Notes: generated by a model not told the origin, from the letters alone. 26,822 nucleotides of DNA from CAADGN01 sp035443945 (GCA_035443945.1 DAOMNQ010000039.1:1-26822), one strand, 5' to 3'. Positions 15,387-23,023 are shown, numbered from the stretch's first letter. Translations and numbers: made by a program.

Positions 15387-16561
15387 CGAGGCTCCGTGCG
15401 TCGCGCCGTGGCGGCGAGTTCGGCGTACAGGCTCTCGAATCGGGCAACGACGGCGTCCGGGTTGAGGTTCCGCGTGACCCACTCGCGTCCCGCGCGGCCC
15501 ATGGCGGCGCGTCGAGCGGGGTCGTCGAGGAGTCCCGCGATGGCGTCGGCGATCGCGCGTGGGTCTCGATCAACGACGTCCGCGCCTCCGCTCTCGAGGA
15601 GTTCGGGCCAGGTGTCGATGAGGCGCGAGGCGATGACGGGCGTGCCGGCGGCCATCGCCTCGAAGAGGACGTAGCCGAAGTTCTCCTGGCTCGAGGGAAG
15701 GACGAAGAGGTCGCAGGCCTGCAGGAGACTGATCTTGGCTCGGCCGCCCACAAAGCCGACGAAGCAGACGCGGTCATCGAGGCCCAGCCCGCGGACGCGC
15801 TCGAGGAGGGATCGTTCGTAGGCGGGATCACCGGAGCCGGCGACGATGAGCGTGCAGTCGCGGCCGCGCGCACGGAGCAGGTCGGCGGCGTCGATGAGGA
15901 GTTCGAGTCCCTTCTTGGGGTGCAGGCGGCTGAGGAAGAGGATGTGGGCGCCCTCGTTGCGCAGCGCTTCGAACGCGGCGCGGGCGTCTTCAGGGCCGGG
16001 TGGGTCTCGGAAGGGATCGAGGTCGAGGAAGAGCGGGATGACGGCGGCGCGGGCGCGGGGGAATCGCTCGCGGGACTGTTCGAGTTCGGCGGCGGCGGTG
16101 CAATGGACCGCGCCGGCGCGTTCGAGAGTGCGCCGCCCGGCGAGGGCGAGGTGAAGGGTTTTCTTGAGATGCTTCTGCGCCATGCACCAGTCGTCGAGCA
16201 TGCCGTGGATGCTGACGACATAGGGCACGCCGGTGTGGCGGGCGAGGGCGGCGAACTGGACGTTGGAGGGCGTCCATGCGCCGTGGAGGTGGAGCACGTC
16301 CGCGCCGGCGATGGCGTCGCGGGCGGCGCGGAGTTGGCGGGGCGAGAAGAGGCCGAGTGGCAGCGCGGGCGGGTCGAGTTTCAGGAGGCGCGGCGATTCG
16401 GGTGCGCCGGCGCGCCAGGCGTCGGGCACGTCGGTATCGTCGCAGGCGAGCAGGGTGACGTCGTGGCCGCGCGCGGCGAACTCACGGCAGAGGTCCATGA
16501 CGGCGACGACGACGCCGCCGTCCGCGAGGCGCATGGTGAGTTCGGCGTGGACGATCCTCAC
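15383..16561 (-). CDS. Glycosyltransferase family 4, paralogue of the adjacent gene
   Basis: A 392-residue GT-B glycosyltransferase. Motifs match the downstream paralogue position by position: LADGGVVVA (12-20), VLHLHGAWTPSN (89-100), GMLDDWC (120-126), ILFLSRLHPKKG (207-218) and Glu293/Glu301 in SQENFGYVLFEA. The start is a GTG at 16561 that overlaps the upstream sulfotransferase stop (GTGA) and has GGAG six bases upstream inside that gene's end. Differences in the N-terminal acceptor half suggest that the duplicates add successive, different linkages. It is part of a tightly packed minus-strand run (14229-18456) of sulfotransferase, sulfotransferase, GT4, GT4 in transcription order. Confidence 0.88.
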   Translation of the reverse strand: MRIVHAELTMRLADGGVVVAVMDLCREFAARGHDVTLLACDDTDVPDAWRAGAPESPRLLKLDPPALPLGLFSPRQLRAARDAIAGADVLHLHGAWTPSNVQFAALARHTGVPYVVSIHGMLDDWCMAQKHLKKTLHLALAGRRTLERAGAVHCTAAAELEQSRERFPRARAAVIPLFLDLDPFRDPPGPEDARAAFEALRNEGAHILFLSRLHPKKGLELLIDAADLLRARGRDCTLIVAGSGDPAYERSLLERVRGLGLDDRVCFVGFVGGRAKISLLQACDLFVLPSSQENFGYVLFEAMAAGTPVIASRLIDTWPELLESGGADVVDRDPRAIADAIAGLLDDPARRAAMGRAGREWVTRNLNPDAVVARFESLYAELAATARRTEPR

Positions 16562-17514
16562 GGGCGCTCCTGCGCGTGCGCGCGGCCGGGGAAGCCGTAG
16601 CGGGCTTGGAGTTCGTTGAATCGTGCGGCGATGGCGGAGGGGAGCAGCAGGGGCGCGCCCGCGTTGCGTCGTTCGGGGGAGATCACTGCCGCGGCGGCGT
16701 CGAGCCATGATGCCGGCGCGTCCGCGCCGACGTGCGCGGCGATGAGGCGGAGCGTGCCCGCGGGATCGGCGGTGAGTTGTGGGTAGGTGATCTCGAGGAG
16801 GCGATCGTCGAGGGTGTCGCGCCAACGGTCGGCCTCGCCGAGGCTGGTGAGCCACTCGTACGCGCCTTTCTGCGCGTCGTCCGAGAGGTGGGCGATGTCT
16901 TCGGGGAAGTAACCGTGTTCCGGCCCTTCCGCCGCGAGGCGCTTCCATTTGAGGTGGTTGCGTCCCCACCACTGGTTGTAGTCGGCGTGGCCGGCCATTC
17001 GATAGGGCTGGGTGGTGGCGAGGCGGTGGATGGAGCGAGCGACGTCCACGCCGTCGCGGGCGATGTGGACCCAGCGGGCCTCGCCCCGGGTGAACGCCTC
17101 GACGAGGCCGATGCGGTAGACGTTGTGCGGTGTCTTCTCGATGAGTGTGGGGCGGCGTGCGCGGAGGCGGGCGCCGAGGATGAGTCGGTCGAATCGCTGG
17201 CGCGACTCGGGCGTGGCGTCGGAGGCGTCCATGAAGAGGCGGGCGTCGCCGCGGTAGTGGAGGTTGGTGACGTCGAGGCGGCGGTCGACGTTGGCCCAGA
17301 GGTGGTACGGCTCGCGGAGGTAGCAGACGGCGGGGTGCTCTCGGAGGGCGACGCCGAGGATGGAAGTGCCGGACCGGCCGCAGCCGACGATGAAGGCGGG
17401 CGGCGAGAGGGCGGCTCCCCCCTCGTGGGCGGGTCGGCGAGCGAGGCGTTCGGCCTGGGCGCGGATGACGCGCAGTTTGGCGGAGCGGAGGAGGGGCTTG
17501 AGGGATTGGAGCAC
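16558..17514 (-). CDS. Sulfotransferase family protein
   Basis: A 318-residue PAPS-binding sulfotransferase-like protein of the bacterial Sulfotransfer_3 style. The 5'-phosphosulfate loop is FIVGCGRSGTSIL (41-53), the middle EKTPHNVYR (126-134) is the usual post-loop motif, and the 3'-phosphate site is WVHIARDGVDVARSI (148-162), with Arg153 and Ser161. The expected role is sulfation of a glycan in the cytoplasm. The start is GTG 17514 with GGAGG six bases upstream. It overlaps the GT4 gene downstream (GTGA) and sits 15 bases after the other sulfotransferase, so all four genes of this run are probably one transcript. Its motif style differs from the genes at 5612 and 23116, so a different acceptor is likely. 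Confidence 0.85.
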   Translation of the reverse strand: MLQSLKPLLRSAKLRVIRAQAERLARRPAHEGGAALSPPAFIVGCGRSGTSILGVALREHPAVCYLREPYHLWANVDRRLDVTNLHYRGDARLFMDASDATPESRQRFDRLILGARLRARRPTLIEKTPHNVYRIGLVEAFTRGEARWVHIARDGVDVARSIHRLATTQPYRMAGHADYNQWWGRNHLKWKRLAAEGPEHGYFPEDIAHLSDDAQKGAYEWLTSLGEADRWRDTLDDRLLEITYPQLTADPAGTLRLIAAHVGADAPASWLDAAAAVISPERRNAGAPLLLPSAIAARFNELQARYGFPGRAHAQERP

Positions 17515-17529
17515 GCGCGCCTCCGGCGA

Positions 17530-18456
17530 TCAGGCGCTCACGGCCGCGGGTGGTTGCGGGGATTCGAGCAGCGCGAGCACGTCGTCGGGCACCTGGTAGC
17601 CGTGGCGGCCCATTTCATCCATGACGATCGGGAGGCAGGTGCGCAGGACGCCCGGGTCGAGGCGTTTCCACTTGTTCTGCCGGCCTGGATCGACCCATTC
17701 GGAAAGAGCCTTGCTGATCTCGGGCGTCATGTCGAGGCCGCAGTGCGAGAGGATGCGGGCGAAGTGGGTGGCGGGGTCGGTGACGAAATCCTCGTAGCGG
17801 ACGGTGTGCACCTTGCCCGGTTCGATGCGGGCGAGGTCCTCGGCGGCGGTCTTCGAGCAGTAGGCCCACTGGCGTGCGATGATCTCCTCGGTGGAGAGGC
17901 GTTTGCGGTCTTCGAGGATGCCGGGGTACCTGACGCCCCAGACGGAGACGTGCTTCTGTCGGAGTACCTTCTTGCGGAAGTGATCGACGATGAGTTTGCC
18001 GAGGTAGTAGTGCAGTTGCGACTTGGGGGTGTCGCGGATGCGCCGGCGGATGTGTCGGAGGTGGATGGCGTTGTGCCAGCGGAGTTCCGCGCTGGAGAGG
18101 TTGGCGAGCGGCTCGCGGACGATGTAGACGAAACTGGCCTCGGGGAAGATGGCGCGGACGTACGGGATGCGGACGACGCAGGCGGGCGTCTTCTCCATCA
18201 CGCGGCGGCCGCCCATCTCGCGCTGGCGCTGGAGGAAGCGTTTGCGGATGTATGCGCGGACCTTCGGCGTCGCGTCTTCTTCGGTGAAGCGGTCGTGCTT
18301 GCGTGCGGGGTCGGCGTAGTTCCAGATGGTCCGCTCCTCGTACCACGAGGAGACGTCCGGGTGGAGGTCGAAGAGTTCGCGCATCATGGTGGTGCCGGAG
18401 CGCGCGTTGCCGAAGAGAATGATGGGCGGCCTCAGTCCCGCGTCGCTCTGCCCCAT
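17530..18456 (-). CDS. Sulfotransferase family protein
   Basis: A 308-residue sulfotransferase-like protein. Motifs: FGNARSGTTMM (15-25) for PAPS 5'-phosphosulfate, EKTPACVVRIPY (88-99), and FVYIVREPLANLSSAE (109-124), with Arg114 and Ser121 or Ser122 for the 3'-phosphate. A basic insert (YLGKLIVDHFRKKVLRQK) precedes VRYEDFVTDP, the usual late sulfotransferase element. ATG 18456 is chosen because the conserved core begins ten residues later; AGGAG lies somewhat far upstream (about twelve bases). It is first in the four-gene run with the second sulfotransferase and two GT4 genes. A 102-base gap from the GT2 gene upstream leaves room for a promoter, but none is clear. Confidence 0.85.
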   Translation of the reverse strand: MGQSDAGLRPPIILFGNARSGTTMMRELFDLHPDVSSWYEERTIWNYADPARKHDRFTEEDATPKVRAYIRKRFLQRQREMGGRRVMEKTPACVVRIPYVRAIFPEASFVYIVREPLANLSSAELRWHNAIHLRHIRRRIRDTPKSQLHYYLGKLIVDHFRKKVLRQKHVSVWGVRYPGILEDRKRLSTEEIIARQWAYCSKTAAEDLARIEPGKVHTVRYEDFVTDPATHFARILSHCGLDMTPEISKALSEWVDPGRQNKWKRLDPGVLRTCLPIVMDEMGRHGYQVPDDVLALLESPQPPAAVSA

Positions 18457-18558
18457 GGCGCACTGTCTCCTACTGCTCGGCGCGAACGCGCCCCGACCCG
18501 GTGTATCGGCCAATCGTAGCGGCGGCACAAGCCCGGCGCGGCGCGAGCGGACGCTCGC

Positions 18559-19413
18559 TCACGGCGGCAGGCCCCGCTCGGCCCGTTTCATCTCGCGGAC
18601 CTTGAGGACGATCTGGTACTCGTAGATCGCCTGGAGCGCGCAGTAGGTCAGGCCGGGGCCGCCGTCGAGGAAGCCGCCCTGCGCGAGGTACATGTAGGCG
18701 AACTTGAGCCACGGGCGGCCCGGAAGGCGGAAGGAGAGGTTCTTGAGTTCGAGGCGGCGGGTGTTGCGGTCGCGGCTCAGGAGGTTGGCGGGGCGGACGG
18801 GGCGTTCGCGCAGGGCCTTCATGGTCTCGTGGGCCTCGTAGGTGGAGTATCGGTTGTGGCGTTCGAGCCACTCGGCGATGCCCTTGCTGAAGTTGTAGTG
18901 GATGAACCGCTCGCGGAGGTAGCCGACGCCGCCGTCGACGATGGGGGCGGGGTTGGCGAGGCGTTCGAAGCGGATGTGGGGGGGCTGGAAGAAGCGCATG
19001 ATGTTGCCGGGCGGCATGGCGTGGCGGAGCCAGCGGCCCATGAAGTAGTTGCGCCGGCCGCAGTAGTAGGCGACGGGGTTGCCGCGCTCGCGGGAGCGTT
19101 CGCCGCGCTGCCACTCTTCGGCGATGCGTTCGATTTCGGCGCGGAGTTCGGGTGTCATGCGTTCGTCGGCGTCGAGGTAGAAGACCCAGGGGTGCTTGAA
19201 GGGGATGTTCTCCATGGCCCAGTTCTGGTGCGGGCCGCGGCCGTCGTAGGGGCGTTCGAACCACCGGCAGCCGCGGGCGAGGGCGATGTCCTTGGTGCGG
19301 TCGGTGGAGAGCGAGTCGAGGACGACGACGTCGTCGGCCCAGGCGACGGAGTCGAGGAGGCCGGGAAGGTTGGCCTCTTCGTTGAGGGTCTGGATGAAGA
19401 TTGAGACGGGCAT
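18559..19413 (-). CDS. Glycosyltransferase family 2 (WaaE/KdtX-like)
   Basis: A 284-residue inverting GT-A glycosyltransferase. It starts with SIFIQTLNEEANLPGLLDSV (4-23) and has VVVLDSLSTDRT (29-40), HQNWAMENI (62-70) and the metal-binding LDADER (80-85). This order is that of the small GT2 group around LPS beta-glucosyltransferase WaaE/KdtX. It likely adds one sugar to a lipid-linked or core acceptor at the cytoplasmic membrane. No signal or membrane domain is clear, although the C-terminal third is moderately hydrophobic. The ATG lies three bases after a repeat that also flanks the IVP gene, and no normal ribosome site is present; the repeat may have replaced the original leader. Confidence 0.88.
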   Translation of the reverse strand: MPVSIFIQTLNEEANLPGLLDSVAWADDVVVLDSLSTDRTKDIALARGCRWFERPYDGRGPHQNWAMENIPFKHPWVFYLDADERMTPELRAEIERIAEEWQRGERSRERGNPVAYYCGRRNYFMGRWLRHAMPPGNIMRFFQPPHIRFERLANPAPIVDGGVGYLRERFIHYNFSKGIAEWLERHNRYSTYEAHETMKALRERPVRPANLLSRDRNTRRLELKNLSFRLPGRPWLKFAYMYLAQGGFLDGGPGLTYCALQAIYEYQIVLKVREMKRAERGLPP

Positions 19414-19416
19414 GGG

Positions 19417-19439
19417 GTCTTGAGTCTTGAGTCCTGAGG
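19417..19439 (-). repeat. Left inverted-repeat end of the IVP cassette
   Basis: On the plus strand this reads gtcttgagtcttgagtcctg and two or three further bases, the inverse of the 14-bp unit repeated at 19862-19940. The outer 12 bases gggtcttgagtc (19415-19426) are perfectly inverted at 19930-19941. It sits between the IVP gene stop and the GT2 start codon. Confidence 0.75.
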
Positions 19440-19452
19440 TTGGAGTGGTCGG

Positions 19453-19827
19453 CTATCGGGGGTTCTCGGGGGGCGATCGGAGCGAGGCGATAAGGCCCGC
19501 GAGCACTCTCGACGCTTCGTCGTGCCGGGCCTCCAGATCATCGGCCAGTTCGGCCCGTAGATATGCCAGCCGGCGGGAGAGTCCGATGAGGTAGCCGAGT
19601 TCGCGGAGCGAACCGGACGCGTTGTCGAGGAACCGGAGGAAGTCCTTCTCGGTATTACGGCCGCAGCCTTCGACGATATTGCAGGGCACGGAGTATGCCG
19701 CACGCCTCATCTGGGACGTGACGCCGAAAGTCTCCTCGCGAGGGAATGCTCGGGTCGCGTCGTACACGCGCATGACGAGATCATCCGAAAGGACAAAGGC
19801 TCGCAGTTTCCTGTGGTCACGGCTCAA
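19453..19827 (-). CDS. Four-helix-bundle protein (23S rRNA IVP / S23 family)
   Basis: A 124-residue protein of the family first described as encoded inside 23S rRNA intervening sequences and related in fold to the Avd accessory protein of diversity-generating retroelements. Family marks: DHRKLRAFVLSDDLVMRVYD (4-23), TSQMRRAAYSVPCNIVEGCG (37-56) and FLRFLDNASGSLRELGYLI (63-81). Its molecular role is unknown. I chose TTG 19827 because the family normally begins just before D-x-R-K-L and GAGGGGG lies eight bases upstream; GTG 19836 and TTG 19866 (inside the repeat) are alternatives. It interrupts an EPS operon and is flanked by inverted repeat arrays, with no functional link to sugar synthesis, so it looks like an inserted cassette. 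Confidence 0.85.
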   Translation of the reverse strand: MSRDHRKLRAFVLSDDLVMRVYDATRAFPREETFGVTSQMRRAAYSVPCNIVEGCGRNTEKDFLRFLDNASGSLRELGYLIGLSRRLAYLRAELADDLEARHDEASRVLAGLIASLRSPPENPR

Positions 19828-19861
19828 CAGCGACACCCCCTCACCGGCAATCAGCCTTCGG

Positions 19862-19940
19862 CTCAAGACTCAGGACTCAAGACTCAGGACTCAAGACTCA
19901 GGACTCAAGACTCAGGACTCAAGACTCAGGACTCAAGACC
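19862..19940 (-). repeat. 14-bp tandem repeat array, right end of the IVP cassette
   Basis: The unit ctcaagactcagga occurs five times without change from 19862 to 19931, with a partial sixth copy to 19939. Adjacent units abut with no spacers, so this is a minisatellite and not a CRISPR array. The array ends inside the stop codon region of the beta-propeller gene and is the inverse of the shorter copy at 19417-19439. Confidence 0.92.
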
Positions 19941-21228
19941 CTCCGATTCCTACCAACTCTCCGCAATCTACAACATACATCCCGCGGCGGCCGTCCATGG
20001 CGGAGTCGATGCAGACGAGGGTGGCGTCGCGGTTGAAGCGGGGGTGGAGGTCGACGCGGACTTCGCCGTCGAGTTCGCGGGGGGTGGGGTATCGGCCGAT
20101 CTCGCAGGCGGTGTTGTGGCGGCAGTCCCAGAGGAAGAGGGGCTGGCGCGAGCGGAGGTCGGGGTAGCCGTCGGTGAGGACCCATCGGCCGGGTTCGGGC
20201 CCGCCGCGGTTGAAGGTGCAGTGGCCGTCGCAGGTGAGTTCGGCGCTGGCGAAGGGCCGTGTGGTGGCGCTCTCTTCGTCGGGGATGAGGAGGTAGGAGT
20301 CGCGGACGATGCGGCTCATGAGGAATCGCGGTTTGCCGAGGGCGTAGTAGATGGGCTTGAGGGTTCGTCGTGCGGCGTTCATGGCCGCGCCGCGCGGGCC
20401 GCGCGTGCCCCCCCCCAGCAGGGCACGACGGCCGGCCCATGCGAGCAGGGTCGAGTCGTCGCGCCAGTCGTAGTGGCTGACCATGCCCTCCATGAGCAGG
20501 CGCAGGCCCGAGCCGTCCGCGCCGACGGTGAAGAGGCGGGAGTGGAGGATGCCGTCCTGGCGGTCGAAGCGGTGGAGGAAGCAGATCCGCGAGCCGGAGC
20601 GGTTGAACATGAGGTGGTTGACGTAGTGGTGCGCGCGATCGCCCATCGGGTTGTGTCGGTGGTCGCGCACGGCGGCGATGGAGGCGAGGAGCGTGCGCTC
20701 GCCGGTGCGGAGGTCGACCCGCCAGACGCCGTCGGTGTGTGGCGCGGGGTCGTCGGGATGGGCGTCGTGCGCCGCGGGGAGGCCGTACTCGCGGCGCAGG
20801 CGCGTGAGGCGGCCGAAGTCGAGCGTTGCGGCGGTTCGGGCGTCGGGCGAGACGGCGTAGACCGGCCAGGGGACGATGCGCACTTCCGCGCCCGAAGGTT
20901 CGACGATGCGGGCGACGGGACGGTTGTCGGCGATGTCGTTGTAAAGCACGCGCTCGTGTCCCGCGTCGTTGATCCATTGGAGTTGTGCCCCCTGCTGCCA
21001 GTTCCAGGCGTGAGCAAGCCCGATCGCCTCGAATGAGCCTCGCTCGGCGTCGATCCACCCGACCTCGGCCGGCTCGTCGGGGGTGGGGAAGCGGTCGCAG
21101 AAGCGGGCGCGGTGGGCGAGGAGTTTGGTGCCGTCGGCGGACCAGGGGCACTTGTCGTAGTAGCCGAACCAGTAGTGCCAGCCGTCGTCGGGGGAGACCT
21201 TGCGGATGTGGCAGTGGCGTCGGATCAT
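19933..21228 (-). CDS. Predicted beta-propeller protein of unknown function
   Basis: A 431-residue protein without an obvious signal peptide. The most striking element is GWHYWFGYYDKCPWS (16-30), followed by repeated S/D-x-D-G or S-x-D-x-R turns (WSADGTKLL, VSPDARTAA, VGADGSGLR) and His-rich strands (HHYVNHLMFNRSGSRICFLH). These are typical of TolB/PD40-like propeller blades. I do not recognise an enzyme family; carbohydrate binding or a lyase-like fold is possible. ATG 21228 overlaps the stop of the acetyltransferase upstream (ATGA), so it belongs to the EPS operon. Its stop TGA (19933-19935) lies within the repeat array, which may have created or moved the end of the protein. A C9/G9 run lies at 20408-20416. 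Confidence 0.75.
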   Translation of the reverse strand: MIRRHCHIRKVSPDDGWHYWFGYYDKCPWSADGTKLLAHRARFCDRFPTPDEPAEVGWIDAERGSFEAIGLAHAWNWQQGAQLQWINDAGHERVLYNDIADNRPVARIVEPSGAEVRIVPWPVYAVSPDARTAATLDFGRLTRLRREYGLPAAHDAHPDDPAPHTDGVWRVDLRTGERTLLASIAAVRDHRHNPMGDRAHHYVNHLMFNRSGSRICFLHRFDRQDGILHSRLFTVGADGSGLRLLMEGMVSHYDWRDDSTLLAWAGRRALLGGGTRGPRGAAMNAARRTLKPIYYALGKPRFLMSRIVRDSYLLIPDEESATTRPFASAELTCDGHCTFNRGGPEPGRWVLTDGYPDLRSRQPLFLWDCRHNTACEIGRYPTPRELDGEVRVDLHPRFNRDATLVCIDSAMDGRRGMYVVDCGELVGIGGS

Positions 21229-21794
21229 GGGGTTTCGGGTTGGCGGTCGCGGATGACGCGGTCCTTCACGGGCTTGGCGGGCGTGCCGACGCAGACCTTC
21301 CACGGGGGCAGGTCGTGAAAGACGCTCGAGCGAGCGCCGACGACCGTGCCCTCGCCGATGGTGACGCCGGGGCCGACGAAGACGTCGGCGGCGATCCAGC
21401 ACGACGGGCCGATGCGGATGGGCATGGGGCGGAGGGTGAATCGGCGGTCCTCGTGGTCGTGGGTCGCGCCGCAGAGGTAGGCGTACTGGCTGACGGTGGT
21501 GTGCGCGCCGATCTCGATGGTGTCCACGCAGTAGCAGTCCACGTCGTCTGCGAGTGTGGCGTAGTCGCCCATGACGAGGTTCCACGGCCCCCAGATGCGA
21601 GCCCTCGGGCACACGCGGGCCTTGAGCGAGACGCGCGCGCCGAAGAGACGCAGGATGCGTGCCCGCATGGCGTGCATGGGGCGGGGGACCCAGCGGAAAA
21701 TGGTCGCCTGTACGAGTCCCCAGGCGACGCGGCGGAGGCGGTTGCCGAGGCTGTGCGGGCTGGGCTTGTTCGAGATGTCGATGCCTGTGGTCAT
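21225..21794 (-). CDS. WcaF-like hexapeptide-repeat acetyltransferase
   Basis: A 189-residue left-handed beta-helix acyltransferase close to colanic-acid acetyltransferase WcaF: FRWVPRPMHAMRARILRLFG (33-52), RIWGPWNLVMGDYATL (66-81), VSQYAYLCGATHDHE (101-115), WIAADVFVGPGVTIGEGTVV (133-152) and PPWKVCVGTPAKPVKDR (163-179). His112 in T-H-D is the expected catalytic base; the donor would be acetyl-CoA and the acceptor a sugar hydroxyl. The start ATG 21794 is the first that fits the family; it lies directly against a repeat, and only GAGG is close upstream. It is last of three acetyltransferase genes in transcription order and coupled to the propeller gene. Confidence 0.88.
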   Translation of the reverse strand: MTTGIDISNKPSPHSLGNRLRRVAWGLVQATIFRWVPRPMHAMRARILRLFGARVSLKARVCPRARIWGPWNLVMGDYATLADDVDCYCVDTIEIGAHTTVSQYAYLCGATHDHEDRRFTLRPMPIRIGPSCWIAADVFVGPGVTIGEGTVVGARSSVFHDLPPWKVCVGTPAKPVKDRVIRDRQPETP

Positions 21795-21835
21795 GCCTCT
21801 GGGTGCCTTGATGCCGCGTGCCTTGGTGCCTTTCT
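21795..21835 (-). repeat. AAGGCAC-word repeat filling an operon gap
   Basis: Read on the coding (minus) strand, the whole gap between two acetyltransferase genes consists of imperfect copies of AAGGCAC/CGGCATC words: aaggcacc, aaggcacg, cggcatc, aaggcacc, then agaggc up to the ATG. The upstream stop and the downstream start touch its two ends. Neighbouring genes in the same operon overlap by four bases, so an added 41-base spacer stands out. Confidence 0.7.
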
Positions 21836-22345
21836 TCAGGTCGAACCGACGTTGACGAACTCGCGTTTCTTCATCGGCCGCGCGGGCTGACCCGCGGCGA
21901 CGGTCCATCCGGGGAGGGAGTCGTCATGCACGAGGGAGCGAGCGCCGACGACGGTGCCGGCGCGCAGGCGCGTGCCGGGCATGGCGAGGGCGTCGGCGGC
22001 GAGCCAGCAATCGTCTTCGAGGACGATGTCGCCGCGGCGGACGGGATGGCCCGGTTCGGCGGGGTCGCGGGCCTCGGTGGTGACGATGGCGAGTTGGCTG
22101 ACGACGCAGCGGTCGCCGATGGTGATCTGCCCCCCCCCTCGGAGCGCGGCACGGTCGCCGATCACGGTCAGCGAGCCGACGGAGAGGAGCCACGGGCTGT
22201 CGACCGCGACGCTGCGGCGGACCTTCATGTTGGGGGCGAGTCGTGCGCCGAAGGCGCGCAGCACGGCCCGCCGCCAGCCGTTGGCGATGTGCGGCGAGAG
22301 GCGGAAGGCCCAACGCCCGAGCGTGCGCCAGAGAAAGGCTCTCAC
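21836..22345 (-). CDS. WcaF-like acetyltransferase lacking the catalytic histidine
   Basis: A 169-residue hexapeptide-repeat protein. It aligns without gaps with the downstream acetyltransferase from VSQ to CW (residues 82-114 here), but the T-H-D triplet is replaced by A-R-D: Arg93 stands where His112 is found in the neighbour and His123 in the third paralogue. Other structural motifs remain (WLAADALAMPG, TVVGARSLV, GWTVAAGQPARPMKKRE). It may be inactive, structural, or use another residue. The start is GTG 22345, overlapping the upstream stop (GTGA), with AAGGAG seven bases upstream. A nine-G run (22130-22138) encodes Gly70-Gly72. It ends at the short-word repeat. Confidence 0.82.
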   Translation of the reverse strand: MRAFLWRTLGRWAFRLSPHIANGWRRAVLRAFGARLAPNMKVRRSVAVDSPWLLSVGSLTVIGDRAALRGGGQITIGDRCVVSQLAIVTTEARDPAEPGHPVRRGDIVLEDDCWLAADALAMPGTRLRAGTVVGARSLVHDDSLPGWTVAAGQPARPMKKREFVNVGST

Positions 22346-22932
22346 GGCGCGTCTCCTTCGCTGGCGGGGTCGAAGGGGCGGGCGGGGTTGCCGCGGAGCC
22401 AGGTGTCGGCGGGGGCGGACTTGTAGACGCTGGCGCGGGGCAGGACGCGGCAGCGGTCGCCGAGTTCGATGCCGGGGCCGAGGTAGGCGTCGAGGCCGAT
22501 GAAGCACTCGCGGCCGATGGTGATGGGGGGTTTGAGGAGTGGGAAGCGGGAATCGGTCATGTCGTGGGTGCCGGCGCAGACGTGGGCGCGGTAGTCGATG
22601 ACGGTGTCGTCGCCGATGGTGATGGGGCCGAGGCCGTAGAGGATCACGCGGTCGCCGACCTGCACGCGATCGCCGCAGCGGACGTGCCAGGGGATGGCGA
22701 TGTCGACGCCTGAGCCGAAGGAGCAACCTCGGCCGACGCGGCCGCCGAAGAGGCGGATGAGCGAGGACCGGGCCGGGGGGAGGAGTTCCCAGACGAGTCG
22801 GCCGACGGTCCCCCACACAGCCCGAACAAGTTTCTGCTTGGGGGTCCAGACCGACCGACGCGCGGGAGGCGGCGCGGCCTGCGTGGGGCCGGTGCCGGTC
22901 GCGGCGTGGTCCTGGGTCGCGTTGGGGGTCAT
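22342..22932 (-). CDS. Hexapeptide-repeat acetyltransferase
   Basis: A 196-residue left-handed beta-helix acyltransferase of the WcaF/NodL-like group. After a disordered Pro/Ala-rich start (1-27) come KQKLVRAVWGTVGRLVWELL (32-51), LIRLFGGRVGRGC, then the helix coils ITIGDDTVIDYRAHVCAGTH (105-123... catalytic His123 in T-H-D), ITIGRECFIGLDAYLGPGIE (137-156) and TWLRGNPARPFDP (177-189). The expected role is O-acetylation of a sugar in the EPS repeat unit. ATG 22932 has GGAGA five bases upstream. It is the first gene of the minus-strand acetyltransferase/propeller group and diverges from the sulfotransferase at 23116 across 183 bases. Confidence 0.86.
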   Translation of the reverse strand: MTPNATQDHAATGTGPTQAAPPPARRSVWTPKQKLVRAVWGTVGRLVWELLPPARSSLIRLFGGRVGRGCSFGSGVDIAIPWHVRCGDRVQVGDRVILYGLGPITIGDDTVIDYRAHVCAGTHDMTDSRFPLLKPPITIGRECFIGLDAYLGPGIELGDRCRVLPRASVYKSAPADTWLRGNPARPFDPASEGDAP

Positions 22933-23023
22933 CGGGTCTCCGGGGGCGGCGGCGGGGCGGTGGCGGGCATTACCGGCAGTACGCCGGCGGCGTGTGGGTC
23001 GATCGGGAGCAAGCCACAACAGT

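Noticed and set aside
16732..18519. A 595-codon open frame on the plus strand opposite the two sulfotransferases
   Set aside because: Its translation is low-complexity Gly/Ala/Val/Glu/Asp-rich, as expected from the antisense of GC-rich codons, while the minus-strand frames hold clear PAPS motifs.
19862..19940. CRISPR array
   Set aside because: The 14-bp units are adjacent with no spacers, and no cas gene is in the window.
19453..19941. Diversity-generating retroelement, suggested by the Avd-like fold of the IVP protein
   Set aside because: No reverse transcriptase and no template/variable repeat pair is present; the repeats are simple 14-bp units.
19415..19941. Ordinary insertion sequence
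   Set aside because: Inverted ends are present, but the only gene encodes a four-helix bundle, not a transposase, and no target duplication could be shown.
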